Origin: Chachezhania sediminis
GTDB lineage: Bacteria; Pseudomonadota; Alphaproteobacteria; Rhodobacterales; Rhodobacteraceae
NCBI RefSeq assembly: GCF_009765275.1
Contig: NZ_VOPH01000011.1
Location: 1-64,000, forward strand
Direction: 5' to 3'
DNA: 64,000 nucleotides
The notes beneath the pieces are model-generated. The model was not told the origin of the DNA and made no database searches. It saw nothing but the letters and a program-made list of their open reading frames with translations. Position numbers and translations under genes: made by a program. Shown in pieces: positions 52,752-61,537 of the stretch (its first letter is position 1; every line of letters starts with the position of its first letter).

Positions 52752-53562
52752 CCTCGGCTGCCTCGATCAGTTCCAAATGGTCGATGAACTCCGCCACGCC
52801 CGCCAGCACCGCCTCGGGCTGTTCGAACTGGGGTGCATGCTTGCAATCGTCGATCACCAGCATCTCGACCGGTGCATAGGACCGTTCCTCGATCACCTCG
52901 ATCTGGGCCAGTGTCCCGTATTGGTCGTCGCGCCCCTGGATCGCCAGGCACGGCACGCGGAAATAGTCGATGGTATCCGCCACGTTCCATTTCTTGAAGT
53001 CCGGGTTCAGCCAGACCCCGTTCCAGCCCAGGAAGGCCCCTTCGGGATCCTTGTGGTACTTGCCCAGCCGCGCCTTCATGTCCGTCGTCTCGAAGGCGGT
53101 CTTCGCCTTCTCGATCTCGGCCAGGCCCATGTCTTCGGTGAAGAAATGCGGCGCCATCAGGATCAGGCCGCGGATGCGGTGGTCCTGAACATTGCCGGCG
53201 TGAAGCGCCGCGATGGTCGCCCCGTCGGAATGGCCGAAAAGGACGGCACGGTCGAAACCCACCTGGTCCAGCACTTTTGGCAGCACGTTCACCGCCTCGT
53301 GCGTCATGAAGTCGATGGGTTTCGGCAGCGCAGTCGGATCGGACTGGCCATAGCCCTGCCGGGAATAGACGAAGACGCCACAGCCCGTCCGCGCCGCCAG
53401 TTTCGCAGGAAAGTCGCGCCACAACGCGGTCGATCCCAGCCCTTCGTGCAGCAGGACGATGGTCAAGGCCTTGTCCGGCGCAGGGCCGAAACAGGCATAT
53501 TCCAGCGTCACGCCATCCACGATCAGCGGCGTCTTCGGGGTTTCCGACCAGTCCAGTGCCAT
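52738..53562 (-). CDS. Alpha/beta hydrolase
   Basis: This is a serine hydrolase of unknown substrate. The 274 residues show the strand-turn HEGLGSTALWRDFP, the nucleophile elbow LFGHSDGATIAALH (Ser in GHSDG), a late Asp (IQGRDDQYG) and His (CKHAPQFEQP), a complete catalytic triad. The stop of the ligase gene's neighbour and its start are only 4 bases apart from bclA's stop, so the two are cotranscribed. It could act on a side product or ester that yields benzoate. Confidence 0.87.
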   Translation of the reverse strand: MALDWSETPKTPLIVDGVTLEYACFGPAPDKALTIVLLHEGLGSTALWRDFPAKLAARTGCGVFVYSRQGYGQSDPTALPKPIDFMTHEAVNVLPKVLDQVGFDRAVLFGHSDGATIAALHAGNVQDHRIRGLILMAPHFFTEDMGLAEIEKAKTAFETTDMKARLGKYHKDPEGAFLGWNGVWLNPDFKKWNVADTIDYFRVPCLAIQGRDDQYGTLAQIEVIEERSYAPVEMLVIDDCKHAPQFEQPEAVLAGVAEFIDHLELIEAAEVETA

Positions 53563-53566
53563 GTTC

Positions 53567-55105
53567 TTACATGTCCCTCAGCTTGAAGCGCTGGATCTTG
53601 CCGGTGGCCGTCTTCGGCAGATCATCGGCAAACTGGATCCAGCGCGGATATTTCCACTTGCCCACGCGGTTCTTGACGAAGTCCTTCAACTCGGCCTCCA
53701 GCCCCTCGCGCGCGGCACCGTCTTTCAGGACGATGACTGCCTTGGGCTTTTCCAGCCCCTCTTCGTCCCGGGCGGCGATGACGGCGGCTTCCAGCACCGC
53801 CTCGTGCCCGATCAGGGCCTGTTCGACCTCGAACGGGGACACCCAGATGCCGGACACCTTGAACATGTCGTCGGTCCGGCCGCAGTAGACGAAGCGTTCG
53901 TCCTGCGTCATCTCGTACTTGTCGCCTGTCCGGGTCCATTCGCCTTCGAAGGTCGTCCGGCTCTTGTCCCGGCGGTTCCAGTATCCATCGGCGGCCGAAG
54001 CGCCGCGGACCAGCAATTCGCCGATCCCGCCCGGGCCCACGTCGTTGCCGTCCTCGTCGACCAGCCGCACCTCGTATCCCGGCACAGGCTTGCCCGAGGT
54101 TCCATAGACCACATCGCCCGGCACGTTCGACAGGAAGATGTGCAGCATCTCGGTCGAGCCGACACCGTCCAGGATGTCGACACCCCAGATCTGCTGCCAT
54201 TTTTTGCCGACTTCCTCGGGCAGTGCCTCGCCTGCGGAAATGCAGCGGCGCAGCGGTGCGTCGGGCTTGGGATTGCGTTCGTAATGGTGAACCGTCGCAG
54301 CATAGAGCGTGGGAACACCGCAGAAGATGGTGGGTTTCTCGGTCTCCAGCACTTCGGACACGGAACCCGGCGTGGGGCGGCCGTTGAACAGGATCGAGGT
54401 AGCCCCTGCCGACAGCGGGAAGGTCATGCCGTTCCCCAGCCCGTAGGCAAAGAACAGCTTCGCGGCCGAGAAGATCACGTCGTCTTCCTGGATCCCCAGG
54501 ACCTGCGCACCATAGGTGTCGGACGTGGCCTTCAGGCTGCCATGGACATGCTTCACGCCCTTGGGCTGCCCGGTGGAGCCAGAGGAATAAAGCCAGAAGG
54601 CGGTGTCGTCGATATGGGTGGAAAGCGTCTCGGACGGTTCGGCCCCGTCGATGAAGGCGGCAAAGCTTTCGGCGCCTTCGGGGGTGTTGCCGCCGATCAC
54701 CACGATATGGCGCAGGTCGGCTGCGGCGCGGGCGGCTTCCTCGACCACCGGCCACAGTTCGGCCGACACGAAGAGGATGCTGGCCCGGCTGTCCTTCAGG
54801 ATCACGTCATAGACCGAGGTGGCCAGAAGCGTGTTCAGCGGGATCGGCACGACACCGGCCTTGACCGCACCCCAGAACAACAGGGGGAATTCGATCTGGT
54901 CCAGTACCAGCATCGCCGCGCGTTCTTCCCGCCGGATGCCGGCCCGGCCCAGCGCGGTGGCAACCCGGGCCGACCCTTCGGCCAGTTCGCCGTAGGTGAT
55001 CGACCGCTTGTCGCCCCCGGCCTCGCGAAAGGCCGTCTTGGCGCCCCGGCCTTCGGCCATGTGTCGATCCACGAAATAGGTTGCTGCATTCGCCGACATG
55101 GACAT
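53567..55105 (-). CDS. bclA: Benzoate-CoA ligase
   Basis: The enzyme activates benzoate to benzoyl-CoA, the substrate of BoxAB. From the ATG at 55105 (GGAGG 9 bases upstream) it has 512 residues; ATGs at 55114 and 55099 are in frame. Motifs: FWLYSSGSTGQPKGVKHVHG, VGSTEMLHIFLSNVPGDVVY (typical of the BclA/BadA group), CGRTDDMFKVSGIWVSPFEV and the catalytic lysine in KTATGKIQRFKLRDM. It lies beside the box genes, with a palindromic TGCAA site upstream. Confidence 0.92.
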   Translation of the reverse strand: MSMSANAATYFVDRHMAEGRGAKTAFREAGGDKRSITYGELAEGSARVATALGRAGIRREERAAMLVLDQIEFPLLFWGAVKAGVVPIPLNTLLATSVYDVILKDSRASILFVSAELWPVVEEAARAAADLRHIVVIGGNTPEGAESFAAFIDGAEPSETLSTHIDDTAFWLYSSGSTGQPKGVKHVHGSLKATSDTYGAQVLGIQEDDVIFSAAKLFFAYGLGNGMTFPLSAGATSILFNGRPTPGSVSEVLETEKPTIFCGVPTLYAATVHHYERNPKPDAPLRRCISAGEALPEEVGKKWQQIWGVDILDGVGSTEMLHIFLSNVPGDVVYGTSGKPVPGYEVRLVDEDGNDVGPGGIGELLVRGASAADGYWNRRDKSRTTFEGEWTRTGDKYEMTQDERFVYCGRTDDMFKVSGIWVSPFEVEQALIGHEAVLEAAVIAARDEEGLEKPKAVIVLKDGAAREGLEAELKDFVKNRVGKWKYPRWIQFADDLPKTATGKIQRFKLRDM

Positions 55106-55267
55106 GTCGCGCATTCCTCCCTGGGCTGGGCCCGGGTGCGCCGGACCTTGCAATGCTCCCCCGCCGGAGCCCGCCCGAAGGCGGCCCATCCCGGCGCCCG
55201 TGTCCACGACGTCGCTCCCCGACGCGCGAACACGAATCCTGCACGCACCATAATGACCTTCGCGCAG

Positions 55268-55298
55268 AATATTGCAACATCTTGCGTGCATGTTGCAA
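55268..55298. promoter_or_regulatory. Operator: perfect 11-bp inverted repeat upstream of bclA
   Basis: TATTGCAACAT (55268-55278) and ATGTTGCAATA (55288-55298) flank 9 bases that contain a further TGCA; another TGCAA follows at 55302. The words match the TGCAA sites before boxC, so a common regulator, most likely BoxR, is expected to bind. The site is about 165 bases before the bclA start. Confidence 0.65.
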
Positions 55299-55309
55299 TA
55301 TAATGCAAA

Positions 55310-57121
55310 TTAGACGCGGATCACCGCCGGGTCATTGTCGTCGTACAGCCGGTCGAGCAACGCCTTGCGCCGGGTCAGCAGCTTGCGGAAGTTCAGGTTG
55401 CCCTTGGCCGTGATCTCGCCTTGGGCGATCAGCGGCGGCTGGGACATGAACATCGCCCGCGTCACACGGTTCGACGCGCCATGGGCATGCTGGGCCGCCT
55501 TCTCCAGCTTCTCGCGCAGGGCAGCCAGTACTTCCTCTCCCACGGCCGCACCATTGCCGTCGTCGCTCAGGCGCCCGTCGGCCAGCATCGCGGGCGGCGG
55601 GACGATCAGGATGCCGACCTCGGTCCGACCCTCGCCCGTCAGGGCCACATCCGCGGCCAGGGGCGCCAGCGATACCAGCATGTCCAGCCGCAGGTTCCCG
55701 GCCCGGACCCAGACGCCGGTCATCAGCTTGAAGTCCTCGGTGATGCGGCCGTCGAAGCGCAGGCCCCGGTTCGCATCGGCCGGATCGACCAGCGCGACCG
55801 CATCGCCGGTGCAGAAAAACCCTTCGTCATCGAAAGACTCGGCTGTGCGCTTTTCGTCCCGAAGGTAGCCGGGCGTGATATTGGGGCCCCGGACCCGCAA
55901 TTCAAACCGGTTGTCGATGCCCTCCTCGGGGACCAGCCTGGCCTCGGTCCCCGGCATCGGCACGCCGATCACGCCGGGTTCCGACGTTTCCTCCAACAGG
56001 ATGATGCAGGCCGGTGCGGTTTCGGTCATGCCCCAGCAGGTCGTCAGGCGCACGCGTTCGCCGCGTACCTCCTCCGACATGGCGACCAGGTCGTTCCAGA
56101 CGTCCCCGGGCAGCGAGGCCCCGGCATAGAAGATCATATCGAGGTCGCGGAAATAGCTTTCCCGCAGGGCGGCATTCGTCCGCATCTCGTCCCGCAGCAG
56201 CTTGAAACCGACCGGCACGTTATAGGCGACGGTGCCGTTCATGATCGTGTTGTTCTCGATCGACTGGCCGAACAGCGCGGGCGTGGGCTTGCCCCCGTCG
56301 ATGTAGAGCGACCCGCCCAGCGCCAGCATCTGGTTGAAGTTCGACGAGCCGCCGAAGACGTGGTTCCAAGGCAGCCAGTCGACGATCCGCGGCGGGCGGC
56401 GCTGCAGGAACAGCAGCGTGTCCGTGTACATGGCCTGGTTCACGCACATCATCCGGTGGGTCGTCATCACCCCCTTCGGGTTCGAGGTGGACCCCGAGGT
56501 CATCAGGATCTTCACCACCGAGTCCGGCCCGACCTTGTCCGCCGCCCCGTCGACGTCGGAACGGCCGCCCCTCAGCAGATCGTCCAGTGTGCCCTGCCCG
56601 GCCGACGGATTGCGCGCCACGACGATGTCGCGGCCGGCAAAATCCTCCATCGCCAGCGCGCCGGCATATTGTGCGCCGTCCTCGGCAAAGATCATCCGGG
56701 GCTGGATCAGGTCGGTGATGTAGCGCAGTTGCCCGTGGGCATCGGGGATCAGGGCGTATTGTTCCGCCACCGGCACGGTCGGGATGCCGACCCAATGCGC
56801 CGCCATCGACAGGATCCCGTGCGCCACGCTGTTGCCCGAGATGATCAGGATCGGTGTCGCAGGCCCCATCCCCCGGTCCAGCAGCGCCGCGGCGATGACC
56901 CGGGCCTGTGCCAGGGCTTCCGCATAGGTCACCTCGTACCAGCCGGGACCAGAGCGTTCGGCCAGGAACACCGTATCTGGGCGCTCTGCCGCCCAGCGTT
57001 TCAGCCACTGGTCCGTCGTGTCGACGGCTGTCGACAGCGCAAGGCCGGAGCTCAGGACGATGCTGCCATCGGCCCGGTCCTCGCGCAGCACGTGACTGCG
57101 TGCAAAGGCTTCAGCTTTCAT
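55310..57121 (-). CDS. Feruloyl-CoA synthetase-like AMP-forming ligase
   Basis: It probably activates hydroxycinnamates (ferulate, coumarate) or a similar aromatic acid. The 603 residues contain KILMTSGSTSNPKGVMTTHR (P-loop), WLPWNHVFGGSSNFNQMLAL (typical of feruloyl-CoA synthetases), TTCWGMTETAPACI and the C-terminal GEITAKGNLNFRKLL, where the usual TGK is changed to TAK but the lysine is kept. It overlaps marR by 11 bases and is last in the crotonase-marR-ligase operon. Confidence 0.88.
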   Translation of the reverse strand: MKAEAFARSHVLREDRADGSIVLSSGLALSTAVDTTDQWLKRWAAERPDTVFLAERSGPGWYEVTYAEALAQARVIAAALLDRGMGPATPILIISGNSVAHGILSMAAHWVGIPTVPVAEQYALIPDAHGQLRYITDLIQPRMIFAEDGAQYAGALAMEDFAGRDIVVARNPSAGQGTLDDLLRGGRSDVDGAADKVGPDSVVKILMTSGSTSNPKGVMTTHRMMCVNQAMYTDTLLFLQRRPPRIVDWLPWNHVFGGSSNFNQMLALGGSLYIDGGKPTPALFGQSIENNTIMNGTVAYNVPVGFKLLRDEMRTNAALRESYFRDLDMIFYAGASLPGDVWNDLVAMSEEVRGERVRLTTCWGMTETAPACIILLEETSEPGVIGVPMPGTEARLVPEEGIDNRFELRVRGPNITPGYLRDEKRTAESFDDEGFFCTGDAVALVDPADANRGLRFDGRITEDFKLMTGVWVRAGNLRLDMLVSLAPLAADVALTGEGRTEVGILIVPPPAMLADGRLSDDGNGAAVGEEVLAALREKLEKAAQHAHGASNRVTRAMFMSQPPLIAQGEITAKGNLNFRKLLTRRKALLDRLYDDNDPAVIRV

Positions 57122-57611
57122 CGTCGTCCTCCCGGCCGGCGGGCGCCCGCCCAGTCTGCTCCATGATCGAAAGCGCGCGGATCAGGGCCAGACGCTGCCC
57201 TTCGTCCAGGCCATGCGTCACCCGTGCCTCGTGCTCCGTCACGACCTGCAGGGCCTGCCGGCATAGGTCCTGCCCGGCCTCCGTTGCCTCCAGCGCATAG
57301 GCACGTTTGTCGCCCGGCGCCCGGCCCCGCCGGACCAGCCCGCGGGACTGCAGGTCGTCCAGCACCGACACCACGTTCGGCCGTTCCACCGCCAGCGCAT
57401 CGGCCAGCTGTGCCTGCCGCAGGCCCGGATTGTCGACGATCACCACAAGCGCCGAAAAGCTGAACATCCGCAGACCCAGCGGTGTCAGGGCCGCATTGAT
57501 GTCGTTGCGCACGACCGCGACGGCACGCTTCATCACGTAGCCCGAGAACTGGCGCAGCGTGGCATCGGGCGCAGTTTCCGCCCCTTCGATCGCCTTGTCC
57601 GGGGCGTTCAT
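57111..57611 (-). CDS. MarR-family transcriptional regulator
   Basis: This is a probable repressor of the hydroxycinnamate operon. From 57611 it has 166 residues. The winged helix spans LRQAQLADALAVERPNVVSV, LDDLQSRGLVRRGRAPGDKR (wing). MarR proteins of this setting (FerR, CouR, HcaR types) are typically released by the CoA thioester made by the adjacent ligase. It overlaps the upstream crotonase by 4 bases. The palindrome at 58131-58149 before the operon is the likely operator. Confidence 0.9.
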   Translation of the reverse strand: MNAPDKAIEGAETAPDATLRQFSGYVMKRAVAVVRNDINAALTPLGLRMFSFSALVVIVDNPGLRQAQLADALAVERPNVVSVLDDLQSRGLVRRGRAPGDKRAYALEATEAGQDLCRQALQVVTEHEARVTHGLDEGQRLALIRALSIMEQTGRAPAGREDDDES

Positions 57612-58066
57612 AGGAACACCGGCGGGCGCTTTTCCAGCAAAGCGGCCAGCCCCTCGGTCGCGTCGGGACTGGTCTGGGTCAGCGCCGCGCACAGGCTTTC
57701 GGTGAAAAGTCCATCGGACCGGGCCATGTCCCCGATCCGGGCGATGGCGTGGATCATGACGTAGTTCGACAGGGTCGCGTTATCGGCGACGTCCGCCGCC
57801 AGCTTGCGCGCCAGCGTCAGCCCCTCGCCTTCGGCGTCGCGCGCCTTGTGTTCCGACGGGTCCAGCCCCGCACAGAAATGCCCGTCGGTGCCTGTCAGGA
57901 TGATGCAGCGCACGCCCGTCGGGATATCGGAAAAGAACCCGTCCAGTTCGGCCAGAAGGCCATCGGACATCGCGTTGCGCTTGTCGGGACGATCCATGGC
58001 CACCGTGGCAATGCGCCCGTCGACCTCGATACGCGTAAACGCCCCCTCATGGCGCGAATTCGCCAT
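57608..58066 (-). pseudogene. Crotonase (enoyl-CoA hydratase) with internal in-frame deletion
   Basis: A hydroxycinnamoyl-CoA hydratase or enoyl-CoA hydratase gene that has lost its middle. From 58066 only 152 residues remain where the family has about 250-265. The N-terminal third is intact up to the first oxyanion-hole segment (IILTGTDGHFCAGLDPSEHK), then ARDAEGEGLTLARKLAADVA jumps directly to the C-terminal helical trimerisation region and ends TEGLAALLEKRPPVFL. The block with the second oxyanion-hole Gly and catalytic Glu residues is missing, so activity is unlikely. The frame is kept, so expression of the downstream marR and ligase is not broken. Confidence 0.8.
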
Positions 58067-58130
58067 AGGCAGTCCTCCCCCCTCTCTCGTGGCCCGTATT
58101 CCGGACCGGGCCGGTTCTCCGGCACTCACT

Positions 58131-58149
58131 TAGATATCGTTTGTATCTA
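58131..58149. promoter_or_regulatory. Candidate MarR operator before the crotonase-marR-ligase operon
   Basis: TAGATA (58131-58136) and TATCTA (58144-58149) form a perfect 6-bp inverted repeat with a 7-base spacer, and a second TAGA follows at 58154. The site is about 65 bases upstream of the first gene, in a local AT-rich spot. Confidence 0.5.
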
Positions 58150-58340
58150 TCATTAGATCCGCAGCCCCGAGTCGCACAAGCAAAACGCGAGTGGCCCAGC
58201 TGGCGGACAGGTCATTGCCGACACGCACGCAAGGGATCGCGCCCGCGGCGGGCAAGACGGATCCCGACAGGGATCCGCCGGAGGGCGGGCGGGTGGGCCC
58301 GTCGCGGGCGCGGGCCCGGGATGGACACCCGGGCGCCGCG

Positions 58341-59840
58341 CTAGTGCATGATCAGGAACAGCGTGATTACCGGGAAGGCGGTCAGGATCGCGACCCGGAT
58401 CAGGTCGGAGCCGACGAAGAAGATCACCGCCTTGTAGGTGTCCGCCATCTGCGTCTTGCGGTCCATCGCGTTGATGATGAAGAGGTTCATCCCTACCGGC
58501 GGCGTGATCAGCCCAACCTCGACCACGATCAGCACCAGGATCCCGAACCAGATCGCGACATATTCCGATTCGATCCGGTTGGCCATGCCGCGGGTCATGC
58601 GGATGTCCAGCGCCTTCATCTGTTCGCGCGTCAGCTCCACCCCGTCGGCGATACTCGCCTTGATCGATGCGATCATGTCCGCGCCCACCCCGTCCGGAAT
58701 GCCATGCTTCAGCACGTCCAGCGCCATGCCCGCCTGCAGGTCCGCCAGCGAGGTCAGGCCGAAATCCATGGACGAGATCACCGGGAAGAAGATCGGGATC
58801 GTCAGCAGGATCATAGACAGGCTGTCCATCAGGCAGCCGAAGACCAGGTAGAAGATCAGGATCAGCGTCAGCACCAGCCATGGGGAATAGCCCTGGCTGA
58901 CCACGAAGTTCGACAACTCCTGCGGGACCTGCGTCAGCGCCAGGAAGCCGTTGTAGAACCCCGCGCCCAGCACGATGAAGAAGATCATCGCCGAGGACCG
59001 GGCCGTCACGGCAAAGCTTTCCACCAGAGTCACCCGGGTCAGCCCGCCGTTCAGCCAGGCGATCAGCCCGGTGCCGGCGGCGCCCACGGCCGCGCCTTCG
59101 GTCGGCGTGAACCAGCCGGCATAGATGCCGCCCACGACCAGACCGAAGACCAGCAGCACCGGCCACACCTTCGACAGCGCGACCATCCGCGCGGGCCAGG
59201 GCATCCGCTCGCGGATACCGGCCCGGTCAGGATAGAGCCGGACATAGATCGAGATCACCACGACATAGCCCAGCGCCGCCAGGATGCCGGGAATGAAGGC
59301 GGCCAGGAACAGCTTGGCGATGTTCTGTTCGGTCAGGATCGCGTAGATCACCAGCACCACCGACGGCGGGATCAGGATCCCCAGCGTGCCGCCCGCGGCC
59401 AGCGTCGCGGTCGAAAAACCGCCGGAATAGCCGTACTTGCGCAGTTCGGGCATCGCGACGCGGCCCATCGTGGCCGCCGTGGCCAGCGACGACCCGCAGA
59501 TCGCGCCAAAACCGGCGCAGGCGCCGATGGCGGCCATGGCCACCCCGCCCTTGCGATGCCCCAGGAAGCCTTCGGCCGCCTTGAACAGCGCCGACGACAT
59601 GCCCCCCAGCGTCGCGAAATGGCCCATCAGCAGGAACATCGGCACGATCGACAAAGAATAGCTGGAAAAGGTCGAAAAGGTCTCGTTCTTCAGCTTGGCC
59701 AGCGCCACGGTGGTGCCGCCGGTCACCCAGACCAGGCCGCCCAGACCCACGACGAACATGGCGAGCCCGATGGGCATCCGAAGGAAGATCAGGATCATCA
59801 GGACCGGGAAGGACAGGATCCCGATTTCAAGCGCGGTCAT
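58341..59840 (-). CDS. TRAP transporter large permease (DctM type)
   Basis: This is the main membrane subunit of a sodium-driven, binding-protein-dependent importer for organic acids. Its 499 residues form about 12-14 spans. Family motifs include PMFLLMGHFATLGGMSSALF, AAIGACAGFGAICGSSLATA and GMNLFIINAMDRKTQMADTY. It overlaps the small permease by 4 bases. Beside ferulate/benzoate genes it may carry an aromatic acid, as some TRAP systems do, but this is context only. Confidence 0.93.
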   Translation of the reverse strand: MTALEIGILSFPVLMILIFLRMPIGLAMFVVGLGGLVWVTGGTTVALAKLKNETFSTFSSYSLSIVPMFLLMGHFATLGGMSSALFKAAEGFLGHRKGGVAMAAIGACAGFGAICGSSLATAATMGRVAMPELRKYGYSGGFSTATLAAGGTLGILIPPSVVLVIYAILTEQNIAKLFLAAFIPGILAALGYVVVISIYVRLYPDRAGIRERMPWPARMVALSKVWPVLLVFGLVVGGIYAGWFTPTEGAAVGAAGTGLIAWLNGGLTRVTLVESFAVTARSSAMIFFIVLGAGFYNGFLALTQVPQELSNFVVSQGYSPWLVLTLILIFYLVFGCLMDSLSMILLTIPIFFPVISSMDFGLTSLADLQAGMALDVLKHGIPDGVGADMIASIKASIADGVELTREQMKALDIRMTRGMANRIESEYVAIWFGILVLIVVEVGLITPPVGMNLFIINAMDRKTQMADTYKAVIFFVGSDLIRVAILTAFPVITLFLIMH

Positions 59841-60424
59841 TGCGGGGCCTCCTCGGTGCCGTCCCAGATGCGGATCCGGCCGGTCACGGCCTCAAGGACC
59901 CGGATGCAGGCCATGTAGACGCCCACGATCGCCGCCGCGACCGAGGCCACGAAGCTGGCGGCATAGGCCCACCAGACCGGGTATTGCAGCAGCAGCGTCG
60001 TCTCGCCGTTGCCGATCTTGGACAGCATGCCTTCGTAAAGCTGCCGCGCGATCAGGACCAGGACCGCGGCAAAGATCACCTCGACCACGGCCCGCAGGAT
60101 GCGGTTCACCCAGACCGGGAAGAAGTTCACCAGGATATCGACCGAGGCATGGCCGGCGGTGATCTGGCAGAAAGGGAGGAAGGCGAAGATGGCGAAGGCC
60201 ATCCCCGATTCCACGATCTCGAAATCGCCGTTGACGGGCCCCACGCCGGTGCCCAGCGCCCAGGCGGAAAAGCCGGGTGCGATCGACCGGATCAGGTCCC
60301 AGTGAAAGAAGCCGTTCAGCTGCCGTCCGATGATGGACACGCAGGTCAGAAGGATCAGCGCGGCCAGCATGAGACCGCCAAGGACGGCCATCGTACGGGC
60401 CAGCCCCAACATCGCCTTGTACAC
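59837..60424 (-). CDS. TRAP transporter small permease (DctQ type)
   Basis: This is the four-span accessory membrane subunit that pairs with the large permease. The 195 residues include GHASVDILVNFFPVWVNRIL and the closing amphipathic helix before EAVTGRIRIWDG. It lies 63 bases after the binding-protein gene and overlaps the large-permease gene by 4 bases. Confidence 0.9.
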   Translation of the reverse strand: MYKAMLGLARTMAVLGGLMLAALILLTCVSIIGRQLNGFFHWDLIRSIAPGFSAWALGTGVGPVNGDFEIVESGMAFAIFAFLPFCQITAGHASVDILVNFFPVWVNRILRAVVEVIFAAVLVLIARQLYEGMLSKIGNGETTLLLQYPVWWAYAASFVASVAAAIVGVYMACIRVLEAVTGRIRIWDGTEEAPQ

Positions 60425-60487
60425 GGATTTTGCCCCCTGCAGGCGACGCGCCGCGGCATTGTTCCGCCGCGGCGCGCCTGTTCCGGT

Positions 60488-61537
60488 TTATTGGTTTGCG
60501 TATTGATCGGTGTATTTGGCGATCAGCGCCTGGGCTTCGTCCAGAAGCGCCTGACCGTCCTTGCCGCGGGCGTTCATGTCGGCAACCCATTCGTCGTAGA
60601 TCGGCTGGGACAGGGCACGCCATTCCTGGGTGCCGGCCTCGTCGATCGTGATGATGTTGTTGCCAAGATCGACCGCGATCTGACGGGCCGGGCCGTCCGC
60701 ATCCGCCTGGGTGCCGCCGGCAAAGACCGAGAACTCCATGCCCGACGCGTCGTCGATGGCCGCTTTCAGGTCATCCGGCAGGCTTTCGTACTTTTCCTTG
60801 TTCATCGCCAGGACGAAGGTCAGCGTATAAAGCCCGTTGCCCGTGAATTCGGTGTGGTTTTCCACCAGTTCCGGCACCTTGAGCGAGGTCGTGACTTCCC
60901 ACGGGATGGTGGTCCCGTCGATCACGCCCTTGGACAGGCCTTCCGACACTGCCGGCACCGGCATGCCCACCGGGGTCGCGCCCAGCTTGGTCAGCAGGTT
61001 GTTGACCGACCGGCCACCGCCGCGGATCTTCATGCCTTCCAGGTCGGACGGCTTTTCCACCGGGTCGGCCGTGTGGATCATGCCCGGCCCGTGCACCCAG
61101 GTGCCCAGGATCTTCAGATCCTTGAACTCGTCGTCCTCCATATGCTCTTCGAACATCTCCCAGAACGCGCGCGACACGGCGCGGGCATTGGTCATGATGA
61201 AGGGCAGTTCGAACACTTCGGTCGTCGGATAGCGGCCGGGCGTATAGCCCACCACGGTCCAGACAACGTCGGCCACGCCATCGATGGCCTGGTCCATCAA
61301 CTGCGGCGGCGTGCCGCCCAGCTGCATCGACGGGTACATGTCCACCTGGATCCGGCCGTCGGAATTGGCTTCGACATCCTCGGCCCACTTTTCCAGGACC
61401 AGCTTCGGCACATTGGCTTGTGCCGGCAGGAACTGGTGCAGCTTCAGCGTCACTTCCTGAGCGGCCGCCGGCAATGCGCCCAGCGTGGCCAGCATCGCTC
61501 CCCCGGCAATCCCCAGGAACGTTCTACGTTGGGTCAT
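60488..61537 (-). CDS. TRAP transporter solute-binding protein (DctP type)
   Basis: This periplasmic receptor delivers the solute to the DctQM permease. It has 349 residues with a signal MTQRRTFLGIAGGAMLATLG ending in AAAQ, including a twin-arginine-like RRTFLG. The mature part shows the DctP pattern (LKLHQFLPAQANVPKLVLEK, then GMKIRGGGRSVNNLLTKLGA with the Arg that binds the carboxylate). GGAGGAG lies 6 bases upstream of the start. It is first in the operon. Confidence 0.93.
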   Translation of the reverse strand: MTQRRTFLGIAGGAMLATLGALPAAAQEVTLKLHQFLPAQANVPKLVLEKWAEDVEANSDGRIQVDMYPSMQLGGTPPQLMDQAIDGVADVVWTVVGYTPGRYPTTEVFELPFIMTNARAVSRAFWEMFEEHMEDDEFKDLKILGTWVHGPGMIHTADPVEKPSDLEGMKIRGGGRSVNNLLTKLGATPVGMPVPAVSEGLSKGVIDGTTIPWEVTTSLKVPELVENHTEFTGNGLYTLTFVLAMNKEKYESLPDDLKAAIDDASGMEFSVFAGGTQADADGPARQIAVDLGNNIITIDEAGTQEWRALSQPIYDEWVADMNARGKDGQALLDEAQALIAKYTDQYANQ

